Shown here: one piece after another, positions 24,137 to 36,200 of the stretch
How positions within the stretch are numbered: position 1 is the first letter of the stretch
Layout: every line of letters begins with the position of its first letter
Assembly: GCA_027886175.1 (NCBI GenBank)
Contig: JAJNNQ010000002.1
Coordinates: 10,226,001-10,290,000 of the forward strand
From: Phylloscopus collybita
Taxonomy: Eukaryota; Chordata; Aves; Passeriformes; Phylloscopidae
Reading direction: 5' to 3'
DNA length: 64,000 nt
Notes under the pieces: model-generated
The model's database searches: none
What the model saw: the letters and a program-made list of their open reading frames with translations, nothing else
What the model was told of the DNA's origin: nothing
Translations under genes and position numbers: made by a program

Positions 24137-26254
24137 TGAAGCTAAAGGAGACACAGTGTTGTGCTGATCTCAAGAAAACTTACAGATAAGGACCTGAGTC
24201 CTTTTCTGTCTCTACCTTAATGAATACAATGCTGTTCGATGTTCTTTCAATAGTCCCTTCCAATAATATTGGCTACCTGTAAATAAAAGTAAGTTATCAC
24301 ACAGCTGAAACATTAGAGAACGTGAAGATTAAAGTGGGATATTCAAACAAGTGTCACAAGAAGGTCACTGTGTGCTGTGCTGTACCACAATCTCTGCTGC
24401 TATATTGGCTCACTCCTATTCTTGTTACTTTTCCTACTACTTTCACTGAAAATACATGTGAAACAAGGAATATGTCTGCATATCTATAAGAATTGCAAAG
24501 AATGTCATGCAGTGATTAGAAACAATCTTTTCTATCTCCAATTAGCCAGATACAACACTTTAGAATGGCAGGACTGTATTTGGCAATGTGCAAACTCTGT
24601 TTGAAATGTCTCAACAAGTCTGCAATATAGAGTTTGAGAGATGATAGAAATCTCACACAAACTTATTTATCTGTACTGCACAGACTGAAGCAAGCTTTGT
24701 CTTTTTTATTTGGGACAGTTTAATCAGATGTCTTTGAATATGCTGGGTAGAATAAAGCAAGCCTAATAAACATGCACTGGTTGAAAATGTCTTTGTAAGA
24801 GCTCAATATTTGTTTCCCTTTCTTAATGCCTTTGAAAGAAACCATTTGAAGCTCTGTGGTGTCTGAACTTCTCCTGCACTGAAGTGCATACAGAGATGAG
24901 AAGAAAAGCCAGGCTGACTATTGTGATCATGCTTTTCTTTTTGGCTTGAGAGATAAGGCTCCACAGAAATCTGCCATGTGGTACTGAATTTAAGAAGATG
25001 AGCAAAGCAGTGGCGTGAAGCTTCAGGCTTTCAGTAACACTGCTATATTTATATGATGATACAATAATAGTAAGGAAAAAGCCTCTGCCCCAGTAAAGAA
25101 AAAAGGGACTAATCCTGTACCACTGAGTACAATGGGAGTTTTGTTATTTACATTTACAGAATGTACAGCACAGAGAATTCCATACTCTACTAAGTTCACT
25201 ACACTCAGGTATGAAGGTCAAAGAGACATTCAGTGTCAATGCCTCTAAGGCTCACATATCAAGATTTTGGCAGATTTTATACCAATTTTTTTCTTTCTCT
25301 TTACAATTTAAAAATCTAAACTAAGAAAATATAGTCAGACTTTGTTTTGTTTTGTTTTTTTTATATTTTATCAAATGAACCAGATTCTGACTTTACTTAC
25401 ATTTGGTCATACCCAAAAATGGCTTCAATAAAGTAAATGGTTCTATCTACATTTTTAAAAAATACATAATATTGCATGCATTTAAATTTACAAAATTGCA
25501 TATATACACACACATATAATTTTGTGTATATATATAGATACACATGTAGATGACATATTGAAAGTGAATTTTTTTTTAGATATTTTGCCTGTCTTTCAGG
25601 GGTTTTAACCTGTGATACAACCATAGGCACTATTTTAGGATTTAACATATTTTGCTATAAAAAGATGTTAGCTTTTGAGATTTAAATTATTATTTTAAAA
25701 AATTCATAATTCATAAAATATATGAAAGCAGTCAATGAGTCAGCATCAATTTCTTTCCCACATTGTTTGAATTATTATGGTCAAGTCTACAGAGGGAAAA
25801 CAGATTAAAAAGGGCTAAAGTACTATAGAGATCAGTTTGAACTTAGAGCATTTCTTAGTTCTGCATGTGTATCATCTTAAAAAATCAACCTAAGGAATTA
25901 AAAAATAAATGATTACAAAAATACAGATAATTTAAAATTATTCTTAGTAAACAATCTATATAATTCCAGCTGCCACTGAATGACTCATTTCTTATTTTAA
26001 CACAATTTGATACTGCATATCAATTAAAACACTGACTTTCATGTTTCTTCACAAAACTATGAGAGAAGCATGTAGGAATAAAGTGGCAATAGAAAGGGGA
26101 AGTGCTGTTTTTCCAGTTAGTAATCCAGTCTAGTTTTGTTCAGCTGCTCCTTAGGATTTCTGCCTCTAAATGTATTTTCTGAAAGGCAGGAAATTACATT
26201 TAAACACAACAAAAAAACTTTTTTACTCCAAGAGTGATCGAGCTCTGAAACCAG

Positions 26255-26425
26255 ACTCTCAGGGAGGTTCTGGAGTCTTAAGCCTTGGAGCTTCTCAAAA
26301 TCTGCCCAGACAAGGCTCTGAGCAATCCTCTCTAGCTGAGCTTGCCCTGACCTGGGGCACTGGACAAACTCCTAAGGTCCCTGCCAACCTCACCCATCCT
26401 GCAATGTCGTGATCTTTGTGAAACC
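26255..26425 (+). mobile_element. CR1 LINE, 5'-truncated 3' end
   Basis: Order of landmarks: tcagggaggttctggagtct, ccttggagcttctcaaaatc, then the region before the tail aaggtccctgccaacctcac followed by ccatcctgcaatgtcgtgat, a decayed CCATTCTGTGATTCTGTGAT tail. This is the plus-strand 3' end of a CR1 copy. The 80-codon open frame at 26170-26412 overlaps it and is not a gene. Confidence 0.8.
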
Positions 26426-27435
26426 ACTCTGGTGTGATCCATAGCACTGGATGAAAACAAACACTTCTGTTGCTTTTCAGATGGGATACATCCACCTGAG
26501 TGTCAACACACCAAAGGGAAAGCCAGTCACCAAGGCTGACCTCCTGGAGGGAAACAGAAAATTCATTCTATCCAAAGATGATAGCAAATACCCATTATGT
26601 ATTATAGTATAAAGATATGTATATAGAATAAAGATACACTCCAGATGTGAGTGTTTCTTTTAATAATATTAGAGTTTGACATGAAATAAAATGAGCTATG
26701 GACATTTTGGAGAGGTTTGAGCTACAAGTCAGAAAGAAACTCCATAGTCAACAAGTGAGCCACACCACAAGTTCAAAAACACCTAGAATAAAATGAAATT
26801 TTGAATAGCTAAGGAAAATTAAAAATAAAAAAAAAATTAAAACTCCAAATGATTGCTAATAAATAATGCAAGAAGACAGCTGGCTTAGAAGAAATATGTG
26901 TGGGGAATGTCAGAAAATGGGGGAGGGATACTTTGTTGAGAAAAAGGTGCAAATTGGTGTGTGGAAACAGGGTTTCCTCTATTTCAATACTCAGGTATAC
27001 AGGAAATGGGAAGCATCCAGGGAATATAAGGCTAGTCTTACTTCAGAGCCCCTCTCCCAAATTCATGGTGGCTATATATGCAGGAAAATGGGTACTAAAA
27101 TAAACTTTCCCTTTATCACCTGTAGAGATGTAATGTGGTGTTTAGCTTTGCTTAAATCAGGTATCAGAACCTTTTTGCAGTGGCTGTACATAAACTACAT
27201 GTAGTGTATGTGAACTTCATGCAAGCAAGAACTGAATGTATGATTCTAAACAAGAATAAGATTCAAACACTACTTTCTGCTGATATATTTCTTGTCTGGA
27301 AAAATTTATTTTCCATAACCTGTCCAAGAAGTGTTTTATTTTTCATGAACCTTGCAAATACAGTTTGATTTGTATGTGCCAATTTCACTTTCCATAAGCC
27401 AAATTGCATCTTACCCTGTAGATGGTCCCACTGCA
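26426..27435. other. Unique DNA, no gene seen
   Basis: Holds a 112-codon open frame (26866-27204, plus) with ordinary amino-acid composition and several Cys, but no recognisable motif, no strong start context and no neighbouring exon. I treat it as chance. Confidence 0.45.
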
Positions 27436-27530
27436 GTGGTGTGGCCCTGCACAGGGCCAGGGGTTGGACCCAGTGATTCTGATGGGTTCCTTCCAACTCA
27501 GTATATTTTATGAACCCATGATTCTGTGCT
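27436..27530 (+). mobile_element. CR1 LINE tail
   Basis: tggtgtggccctgcacaggg, then ggttggacccagtgattctg, atgggttccttccaactcag and the tail aacccatgattctgtgcttc match the last 90 or so bases of CR1. Immediately after it ctaggagagca is duplicated in tandem. Confidence 0.85.
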
Positions 27531-27964
27531 TCTACTAGGAGAGCACTAGGAGAGCACAGTGTTATCAGAATATTTATGTTGAAATATGAAGGCTTGACAT
27601 GGAGACAGCATTTTTAATCCTGGGTGGGGGTGTTGATGCAGAATCACATCTGGGTGGAGATTTTATTTCAGCCAAGCATAGTCAGAAATCTGTTTCTGTT
27701 CAACTTGTCAGGCCATAAACCCAGAGTTTATGCCCATTTTTTGCCCATCATAAAACAACAAATAAGACCTGTGGAATAACAAATAGTACCTGTTTTGTCA
27801 CAAAATTATAAAGACATGGATGGACTACTACACCCAGGTTCTTCTGATGAGAAGTAAACATCTGCTTATTGACAACTCTAAAAACCCAAACTGAACGCTT
27901 ACCACGTGAATACTCATGTAGCTTTTTTTTCTAATCTTGGGCTTTAAAATTGTGTTTAATTTAC

Positions 27965-28870
27965 TACTGAACATCTGCCTGCCTGCAAGCTGCCAACAGA
28001 ACCCAGCCAGAGTGGACAATGCTGCCCAAGAAGAGCATGAAGGCTGGAGATGAGCTTGTGACTGCATTGACCATCCCAGATGCACTTCCTCAAGGGCCTC
28101 CCCCATCCTGCCATGGCCCATGACCCATTCCAGCCCCCCAGGGATCAGTCCCTGTTGCTGCCTGCCTGCTGTCCCCCACAGCCCTATCCTGCCTGGAAGC
28201 TGACCCTGCCAAGCTCAGCCCACCTGCAGGATGATGTCCCAGCTGGGGTTGGCCTGGCCCTATCCCAGAGGAGATGCCCAATGCCTGGGGCTGTTGTTCC
28301 CACCCCCCGCCCTGCTCCTGGCTGGGCTGGAACACATCCTCCCAACACACTTCCCACACACTGCTCACAAGCTGCTCCCTTCCCCTTACCTCTTACTTGT
28401 GGCTATTTGTGGCATCACTGCTCCTCTGTGCCTGGATGACAAAGTGTGTACAGAGCCAAGTTTGTCACGGAAGAAAGAAATTCTAAATATGTCCTTTGGT
28501 GTACAATAATAACAAGTAATGCCTTCGGTGTACAAACAGCCACAGTCCACATGGAGAAGGACGTGGACTCAAGGAGTCACAAGAATTGGGAAAACAGTAT
28601 GAAAATAGGAACAAAGATGAGCAACCCGGGTGATTGATCCCAAAACCCTGGGAAGCCACCAGAGCCCCTGCTCCACGGGTGAGGGTGCTGCTGGCACAAG
28701 GGCAGCAGGCAGTGCTCCTGTCCCAGAGAGTGTCAGCCTCGAGAGCAGCCAGGCCCTGCAGCTTTGCTGTAAAACCCCTTTGCACAGCACACATCCAGCA
28801 CACCGCTCCAGGGTCCCAGGCTCTGCCTCTGCTGACAGGATTGCCTTCTGTGCCCACTAAGAAAGAAAGT
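27965..28870. other. GC-richer block of unknown origin
   Basis: About 900 bp rich in C on the plus strand (many CCC, CCAGCC and CTGCC words), in contrast with flanks well below 40% G+C. Overlapping open frames occur on both strands (up to 119 codons plus, 124 codons minus), as expected when TAA-type stops are rare. No protein family is recognised. A 14-base word cctttggtgtacaa recurs with one change at 28493 and 28522. It could be an old LTR or internal retroviral sequence, a processed gene, or a regulatory segment; I cannot decide. Confidence 0.3.
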
Positions 28871-29589
28871 ACATTTTAACTGCCAAGACGTGCAAGATGT
28901 TTGTTACATAAGGAATGTTTTTTTACCTTCTTCCACGCTGACATTTTATACACAGAAGTTTTAGAACACGACTCCTCTTTAAGAGGGAATATCCAGTGAA
29001 TGTTTACAAGGAAAATAGAACGTTAGTTAAACTTGTTTTCAAATGTTTTTAATGAGACTGTATAAAGCACTCATGTCTTCAGCAAGGCAAATATATGTAA
29101 TGGTACACAGAATTTATAAACATTGAAAATCATCCAGAAATTCCACACAGAGAGAAACAGCCACGTCTTTGCAGGTGAAGACAAAAAAGGTAAGTTTTAG
29201 GCATGTTTACAGTACCCTCTGATGGAAATAGGAAGCATTACAACTCCTCCATAACATTTATTTGTCTAAGGTAGAAAAGATATATTTGGCAACCTTTTGT
29301 AACTAGTTATAAATAAAATAGATTAATAAAGTTATCCTTTAAGAGATTAGGAGTTTTATACACACACACATCCTAACAGAATAACATCTTATTTAGGTTT
29401 GACTTCCTCAATAAAACAAACAAAATACGAGTTCTACCAGTTAATCAGGGAGAAACCTTCCCAAACATGGAATTTTACTCTCTTCATTTTATAATACACC
29501 TATTTTTTTTTTTCTGTTTCATAAGAATTAGAAAAAAATGTGCTATTTTTACTTTACCTGTCAGTGTTCATCCTATTTTTTTTTTTTTG
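28871..29589. other. Unique AT-rich DNA, no gene seen
   Basis: No recognised element. T runs of about 12 to 14 lie near 29500 and 29575. Confidence 0.5.
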
Positions 29590-29800
29590 TAAACGCTGGT
29601 CAAAACGGCAAAAGGCCAAGTGATTTTTAGTAAAATGCAAACCGAAATCATCAAATAATTACCTTTAACAATTAGTACTCCTTTTAACATTCAAAATGTC
29701 AGAGAAAACTTGTTCTCATTTCTTTTTTTCTTCTCACTGACTCATAAGCCACTCAGCTTTCATTACTAATTGGCAGGTCACTGCAAAGGTATTTTACACA
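29590..29800. other. Candidate conserved non-coding element
   Basis: Non-repetitive, no long frame, and dense in developmental-type cores: aaataattacctttaacaat, tcattactaattggcaggtc, tgactcat. Two CpG dinucleotides survive (aaacgctgg, aaacggcaa). This texture is typical of vertebrate enhancers near developmental genes, but the call is inference only. Confidence 0.3.
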
Positions 29801-30167
29801 GCAAGATTAGAAGGGTGAATGTTTTTGAACTCTGACCAAAACTCCATTTCAGTATCTAACAAAGATTTTTTTTAAAAAAAACGAACAGTCAGTGCATTAC
29901 TTTTATTTGACTGTGGTGGCTGGACCCTATTTCTAAAAAGCATTCAAGCTGTTGCTTAATTTTATTTTCTCTTGGAAAACACCACAGATAACTAAATATC
30001 ACTACACTCTTACGTACAACAGAAACTTTAAACACATCGCTAAACTGTTAGAGTGAAGGAAATAATTTCCTTTTATTTGAGCTCATATCTGATCCAAAAA
30101 ATAGCTGTTAAAGATGTTACATTGATAAATGTAAATCTCTTTACCCACAAGATACTGAGACATAGTA

Positions 30168-30208
30168 AACAAACAAACAAACAAACAAAAACAAACAAAA
30201 AACCCCCC
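30168..30208. repeat. AAAC microsatellite with A-rich end
   Basis: AAAC units to about 30200, then a short A run and six C. Confidence 0.95.
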
Positions 30209-31477
30209 ATATATTTTACTTACATTTACACATTCCAGCTTGATAGGGGACAATCACTTTTATTGAAAGAATGAATTTTATACTATCACTTGTAAGCCTT
30301 TAGAGTGAGACTTCAAATAACAATAAACTGAAGACAACACTTTTAGTGTTGCAATCATAACTCCATACTGTGGGCCTGGATGTCCCTCCTATTCTTGCCT
30401 GAAAAATAATGAAGAAAATCTAGGTCAGGATTTTCTAAAGATATTCACTGTATAATTGAGGCAATCTAATAGCTCATCATTCTTTAATACAATAATTTGC
30501 CTGCTTTCTCAGTAAGCAGATACCCCAAAACTTTTATTTTTGAGTTTCCATGTGTTGGTTTTCTGCTGGCTTAGTGAGCAGACTCCAGGAACCTGACAAG
30601 AACCAGGAATGGTGCAAAGGAAGAAGGGGAAAGCCTGTGCCTGAGTAGAGAGGGCAGTTGTCAGGCTCTAGCAAAGGAGTAAGCTGTGAGAACAGACAAA
30701 GCACATTGCTAAATTCACCCTAACAGAGAATTACCCATCAGCACACATTCTCCTCCGTGTTTATATTGTAAAAATTACACTGCAAGATCTATGAGAGGAA
30801 AGATCAATCATGATATACATTCTACATGCTCACCTAATCCATTTGTAGGTCAGCAGAAAAGGGAAAAAGGCACTAAAGGTTTACTTTATGCTGTCAAGCA
30901 CAGTTCCATGAAAAATCCTGTGTCAAAAGATAAAGACATAGGTGAGTGATCAAGTCCTTTTGGAAGTGGTCAGCAAAACTGCATTAACAGGAACTGCTTG
31001 TATATTAGAATTAATGAAAACTGAGCATATAGAAATCCTGGGAGCTCTGGAGTTCCTAGAGAGGGTAGAACTGTGACTTTATGCAGTCAAGCTCGAGTCA
31101 TTTAATCTTGGTTATGAGTTCATCACCATAGAATATACATGTCTGGAAAATTAAATGAAGGAGATATATTGTCTGTGGAAGGACTTGCAAAGACCTTAGC
31201 AGAGCTAACCTACTGAAAGCTATAAGTATTTGGAAAGGCTCATCATTTTCAGTTATATGATAAGCATGTAAGAAAAGAAGTTACTCTATTGAAATGCCAT
31301 CTAGGCTGCAGAGCAGGCCTGTTCCCTCTCTTATATATTTCAATTATGAATGTGTGTCAAAGCCACAGTTACCAAAAAAAAATCCTTTCCTCTAAGACCT
31401 CTACAAACACATCATGGATTTGAAGAATGTGAAGCACTGATAAACAAGACATTATAAATTTGGGACAAAGGAAACAC
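30209..31477. other. Unique DNA, no gene seen
   Basis: Nothing recognised apart from short A/T runs. Confidence 0.5.
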
Positions 31478-31570
31478 TTTCTCCATTTTACAGACAGGGA
31501 AATAAAGTAGGCAGTTTGAATGATTTATTCAAGGTCTCAAAAGGTATCTGTGGCAAGGCTAGAAATTTTT
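31478..31570 (-). mobile_element. MIR SINE remnant, antisense
   Basis: Reads tttctccattttacagacag, ggaaataaag, then gatttattcaaggtctcaaa, aggtatctgtggcaaggcta, gaa. This follows the reverse complement of the MIR core: ccattttacagatgaggaaa, then aagtgacttgcccaaggtca, then gtaagtggcagagctgggat. Landmark order and spacing agree over about 90 bp. MIR is a tRNA-derived SINE family active before the amniote radiation and is scarce in birds, so the copy is very old. Confidence 0.7.
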
Positions 31571-33159
31571 ATCATAAAAACATGAGAATCATTGAAATTA
31601 ATCTAACAGTTTATGACAAACAAATTATGCAGATAATTCCTTCTCTAACAGTACATTCTTTCATGTTGCAGTTCTACCCTGAGTAAGAATAAAGGAAGTT
31701 TTCCTAATGAGCTCAATAGGATTTACATCAGTCTCCTGAAAAGTCCACCAGGAAAAGGACACTCTTAATTTCACAGATTGCTAGAGAACAGTTTCATTGC
31801 CATGTATTGAAATTGCAATCTAAATAATTGATAAGGGCACAAGTAGTTTTAAGACTGCTTGTTAAAAGAAAACTGTTTATAGGCATTTACAGAAGAGAAC
31901 TGAGTTTTATGAAATTGATTAACAGGTGTGATGCTTCTAAAGTAAGTGCCACATTTTACAATATATCCCTTAAAATCTTAATTTAGTGTGCAGAATGTAA
32001 AAATCAAAATTAATATATACCATTATAGGATATTCCCCTGTCTCTTGGTATTGGTATGCTGCTATAACTGACACCCTCAAATCCTACTATAAATGCCAAT
32101 TAAAACTGTCTTGGAGAAACAGTCGCATAACATTTCAACTTTTGCAGCTCAGAAGACAAAAGATGATTAATTCTCTATCTGAAGAAAAGGATCAGCTTTT
32201 GCTATCCAACTAAAAAGTGACTTTTTATCTCCTGAGATCTGAGAAAATTCTCAGTCAAGACTTTTAGGCTGGATGTATGCACAAGTCACCTCTGTCACAT
32301 AATGAAACATAGAATGCCATTTGCTACAGCTAGGACATGCAATGAAAAATTCTTTAAAAAAGACATATTTTTAAAACATAGAATTGGGAAGTGAAGGTAC
32401 CCTCAAACACCGACCCTTTCTTTTTCTTATCCACCTTTGAAAATTTAGGCTAAACTGCAGCACACAATTATCTCTGTGTTACCAAAAATATACATGGAAA
32501 CTAAAAGAAGTCTTGGAAAATAAACTAAGGCACTGTCACAGTCAGTGAAAAAGGGAAGAGGGGTGGAATCATTACTTATGGATAACAGTGAAATCTCATT
32601 GAAATAATAAGTACAAAACTGGATCACAAAAAGTTCTCAGAATGTCAGTGTTGCTCAAAATCAGTGGCAGAAGACAAGAATCAGACTTTCACAAGTTTAT
32701 AATCTACTACATAGAAACTAAACCAAGCCATATTGTTTTTCTTCCCTAAGAGTGCTGATAAACCCTCTGTTAGGATTGCAAGCCCCTCTAGGCTCTGTCA
32801 GTCTCGTTATTTAATCCTAAATTAAGTATGTCTTATCAATTCATTCTATGTCATGACCCTGGCCAAGGTTAGATGAGGGTCTAGCTATAAAAGTGCAGGA
32901 GGTAACAAAAAGCATTATTTTTCTCTGACAGGCTAAGAAAGCAGTGATGTGCAGAGAGGTAAAAATTCTTCCCTGCAAATACATTTCCCCAAATATGTTC
33001 CATTTACTCACTAAGAGAATATTTTCGTTCTTCAATAACATTATAAAATTCTAGAACATCATAGCAGGCTTTTTCTTTCCTCTAGTTTTTAAAGATGAGA
33101 TAAAAGCAAGGATTTAATATTTTTTAGTAAATCCTGTTTATGGGAAATCTATTTAAATT
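31571..33159. other. Unique DNA, no gene seen
   Basis: No gene or known repeat recognised. Confidence 0.5.
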
Positions 33160-33295
33160 AATGCCACTCTTTTTTCAAACGTCTTTTAGAATCAAAGAAG
33201 AAAGTGAGTCACATGGCAAAATTATCCTGCATGCTATTATCAGTGGAGATGAGTCAGCCCTCCTACTGTTTGTTGATGTATCTGTCTAGTGAAGG
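33160..33295. other. Candidate conserved non-coding element
   Basis: Complex, non-repetitive text with several regulatory-type cores: agaaagtgagtcacatggca, cctgcatgctattatcagtg, gatgagtcagccctcctact. Two TGAGTCA-like AP-1/MAF cores lie about 45 bp apart. Function is inferred from texture only. Confidence 0.3.
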
Positions 33296-36200
33296 GGGGG
33301 AGCGGGGAAAGGAGAAAAAATTCCCTTTTCTGTGGACTTTATCAGATCGTGATAGTTTGTAAAAAAGCAAGAACTAGATAAAAATGTCTTCTTGGGAAGA
33401 GTGTCAAAGTGCTACAACCCCACTGTCTGCTTTCTCTTATTGCAATGAGAGCCTAAGCAAATCTTCTCTACTCACATTTTGTTTCCTGATTATTTAGCCA
33501 TTGGGAGAAAAATGTTTATTTTTAGGTAGCAGGTAGTGGAGGCACACCCAAGAATACACTAAGGTGACACAACCAAGAACCATAATAAGACCAGTAAACT
33601 GCTAAACCATTGCAACTCTTAAGAACACTGCCACTTTCTGCTAGGGGGGAAACTACAACACCTTGTATTGCATAGACCCTGGGGGCTAAATTGTCACTTC
33701 AAAGATGTGGGATTATGGCCAAATTTGTCAGAGAAATTTCACCAGGAGTACCTACTCTGTGTTCAACTATCTACTCAACCTTGTTGAGCATGTAACCAAA
33801 CAGAAAACACAATAAAAGTCGTTTCATTCAAGAGATGTCCAGCATTACCAGGATAAAGGTTATTAGTTTTAAATTCTTTTAATTTGAGATTATCTTATCC
33901 TGTCCTTGGTAACAATGAGGGAGGTTTGACATGTGGTTCTCTTCACACCTCATATAAGCTTCAATTTATTGGTTGAAAATTAACCAACGATTTAATTTAT
34001 TCCATGCTCCTAGGTCACAGAGCTCTGTCAACAAGGAAAATGAAGATAAATGAGAGATGGGCCAGGCTAAGAAAAATTTCTAAATTTAGTGTTTTGCAAA
34101 AGAACTTAGTCTGTTTGACCAACTGCATAGTTCAGAATCTTTATCTTAGCTGTCCTGACCATGTCTTTCTACCATGAACAAATAGAAAGTGGTATCAGAA
34201 TCTGAGACCTGTGAACCAGCCAGTCTTGTGAGTAAAGCAAAGCTTTCTGCTATCTGATATTTGAGCACCAAGTACTTCAATAAATGAACTGTGCTGGAAA
34301 AAATAAATGTTTTGAAGGAAACCAAACATTTAAAAGCACTAGCAGTCACGGTAACTGGTTTCTTGAACTTCCAAAAATTCAACTATCCAGACCAAAACCC
34401 CTTTACTTTTACTGGGCCTGTGACTGATAGAGGATTATGACCATCCTTTTAGAGATTAGATTAAACTGTAATCCTTTGTCTTTTGTTGCCCTTCCTTTTT
34501 CAATCCTTATTTCTCAAAACATATTTTGCCTTCAGACTCACTCTTGGAGTCCCTGTTTCATGAAGCGGGTTTGGAAAATCTATTTAATTCTGTTTCAGTG
34601 GTAGATCCCCACCTGTGCACTTCTAATACGTGTCCCTTTGTGAATCAATACTATGGAATCACAGTTTCCCAGTGGAATTTGGGGCACCAGAATGGTATTT
34701 ACCAAGGAAATGTCTGTGTCATGGAATTAAGCAGTTGGAGAGGCATGGATTGTTAGAACATCATACAGATTCAACAGTTCCAAGCGAGGAAAACCCACAA
34801 AAGGCGTTCACAATGTTACTTATTCAGGGTCAATAAACAGTTCATTAAATGGGAATGTCAAGAAGGGCAAACTGGAGAAAGAACTTCCTCTTTGTGTGAC
34901 ACTGCTGTAAAAAAATCTTCATGTACCAACGAGCTGCTTTCTAGGGAAGCTTATTTAGGGAAAATAAAACTAACTGTAACCACTTACCACTGTACAGGAC
35001 AGCCTCAGAGTTCAGAAACCCTATAAAGCCTTTACTTGTGGACACATCATGGCACAACACTGAAGCCTGAAATAAGAATTGCCACTGTAATAGCAAAATG
35101 CATATGAATACTTTATCTGTATATTGGTTTGTTGCAGAAGACCCCTCCAAAGCAATCAGAAATGGTCAGAAAGGGAGACCCAGGACTGGCAGAGCCAGAG
35201 GACTTGAAGGGTGGAATGGAACCAAAAAAGTACTGTCAAGACTCAGTAGTAGTCTTGCAGCAGTTTTATCAGCCTCTCATTTACTCAAAGAATTATATAT
35301 ATATACATATATATATATAAAATATTCAAATTAAAGAATAATGAAATAAAATTAAATTACTCATTAATGAAAAGCAAGTGTTCAATCAAAAAGTGATCTT
35401 GATGTCATGTAGTATCATATTGTAATGAAATTAAAAAACTAAAAAACATATAAATTGTTCTAGCTCATCTCTTCAAATAGACAAAAGTGGTGAGAAAGCA
35501 GTATACTAATGTGTGTGCTATATAGAAGACAGCAACTAAATAACAAATCTGCTACTATAATATTTTTAATTATTTGGTACAATTCTTATTGAACCAGAAA
35601 AAGAAGGGAACCTCTTTCCCTTCTCTTATTGATAAAGCATTTACTGATTTTTCATGACATTGAAGATATACTATTCCTTTGGAAAGTATGCTGTATGGAT
35701 AGTAGCATGAAACTATTTTACTTAACATAATTAAATGAACTCAATTGTTCTGAAACGAATTGTTTTGAAGAAAGAATAAAACAGATAAAGGAAACAGCAG
35801 GTCATAGTTATATTCTATCTAGATGCTCCTTATATCATCAAAATTCAGATTTTTTTTCCATTAAAAGCACCCATACCCACGTCAGGCACACACAGATAAC
35901 AAGTATTGTTATACATAATATTTAGTGATGGGTGGACATATTTTTTGAGCTATCTGCCTGAACTATTCACAGAAGTTTTATATAACAGTGTGTGTATATA
36001 TATATTGCATATATAATTGGGATGGCATCAAAGGCTCTATTCTTTCATGGAAATGGATATATAAGTGAAATTTTAAAAAGTGCAATAATAAACAACACTT
36101 GATGCTATTAAAACACAAAAAATATCTGTCCAAGGATGAAGATGTTGATTTACCAGAAACAGAAAAACCAACACTGCTTCTTGGTCTTTTAATCATACAG

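Larger units (their letters stand above)
18731..26254. other. 7.5 kb of unique DNA, no gene seen
   Basis: No gene or well-preserved transposon recognised. It contains a palindromic AAAGTAATTACTTT block (23038-23096), an AAAC run (24105-24136), a GTTTT run (about 25342-25362) and a TA/CA patch (about 25498-25545). Paired open frames on both strands near 20744-21074 and 21347-21731 (about 100 codons) match no known family. Confidence 0.5.

Noticed and set aside
26866..27204. 112-codon frame with several Cys and Lys
   Set aside because: No zinc-finger spacing, domain, start context or adjoining exon could be recognised.
28080..28857. Overlapping frames of 92-124 codons on both strands
   Set aside because: The block is GC-rich so stops are rare; frames on both strands are equally long and none resembles a known protein. 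I kept the block itself as a finding.
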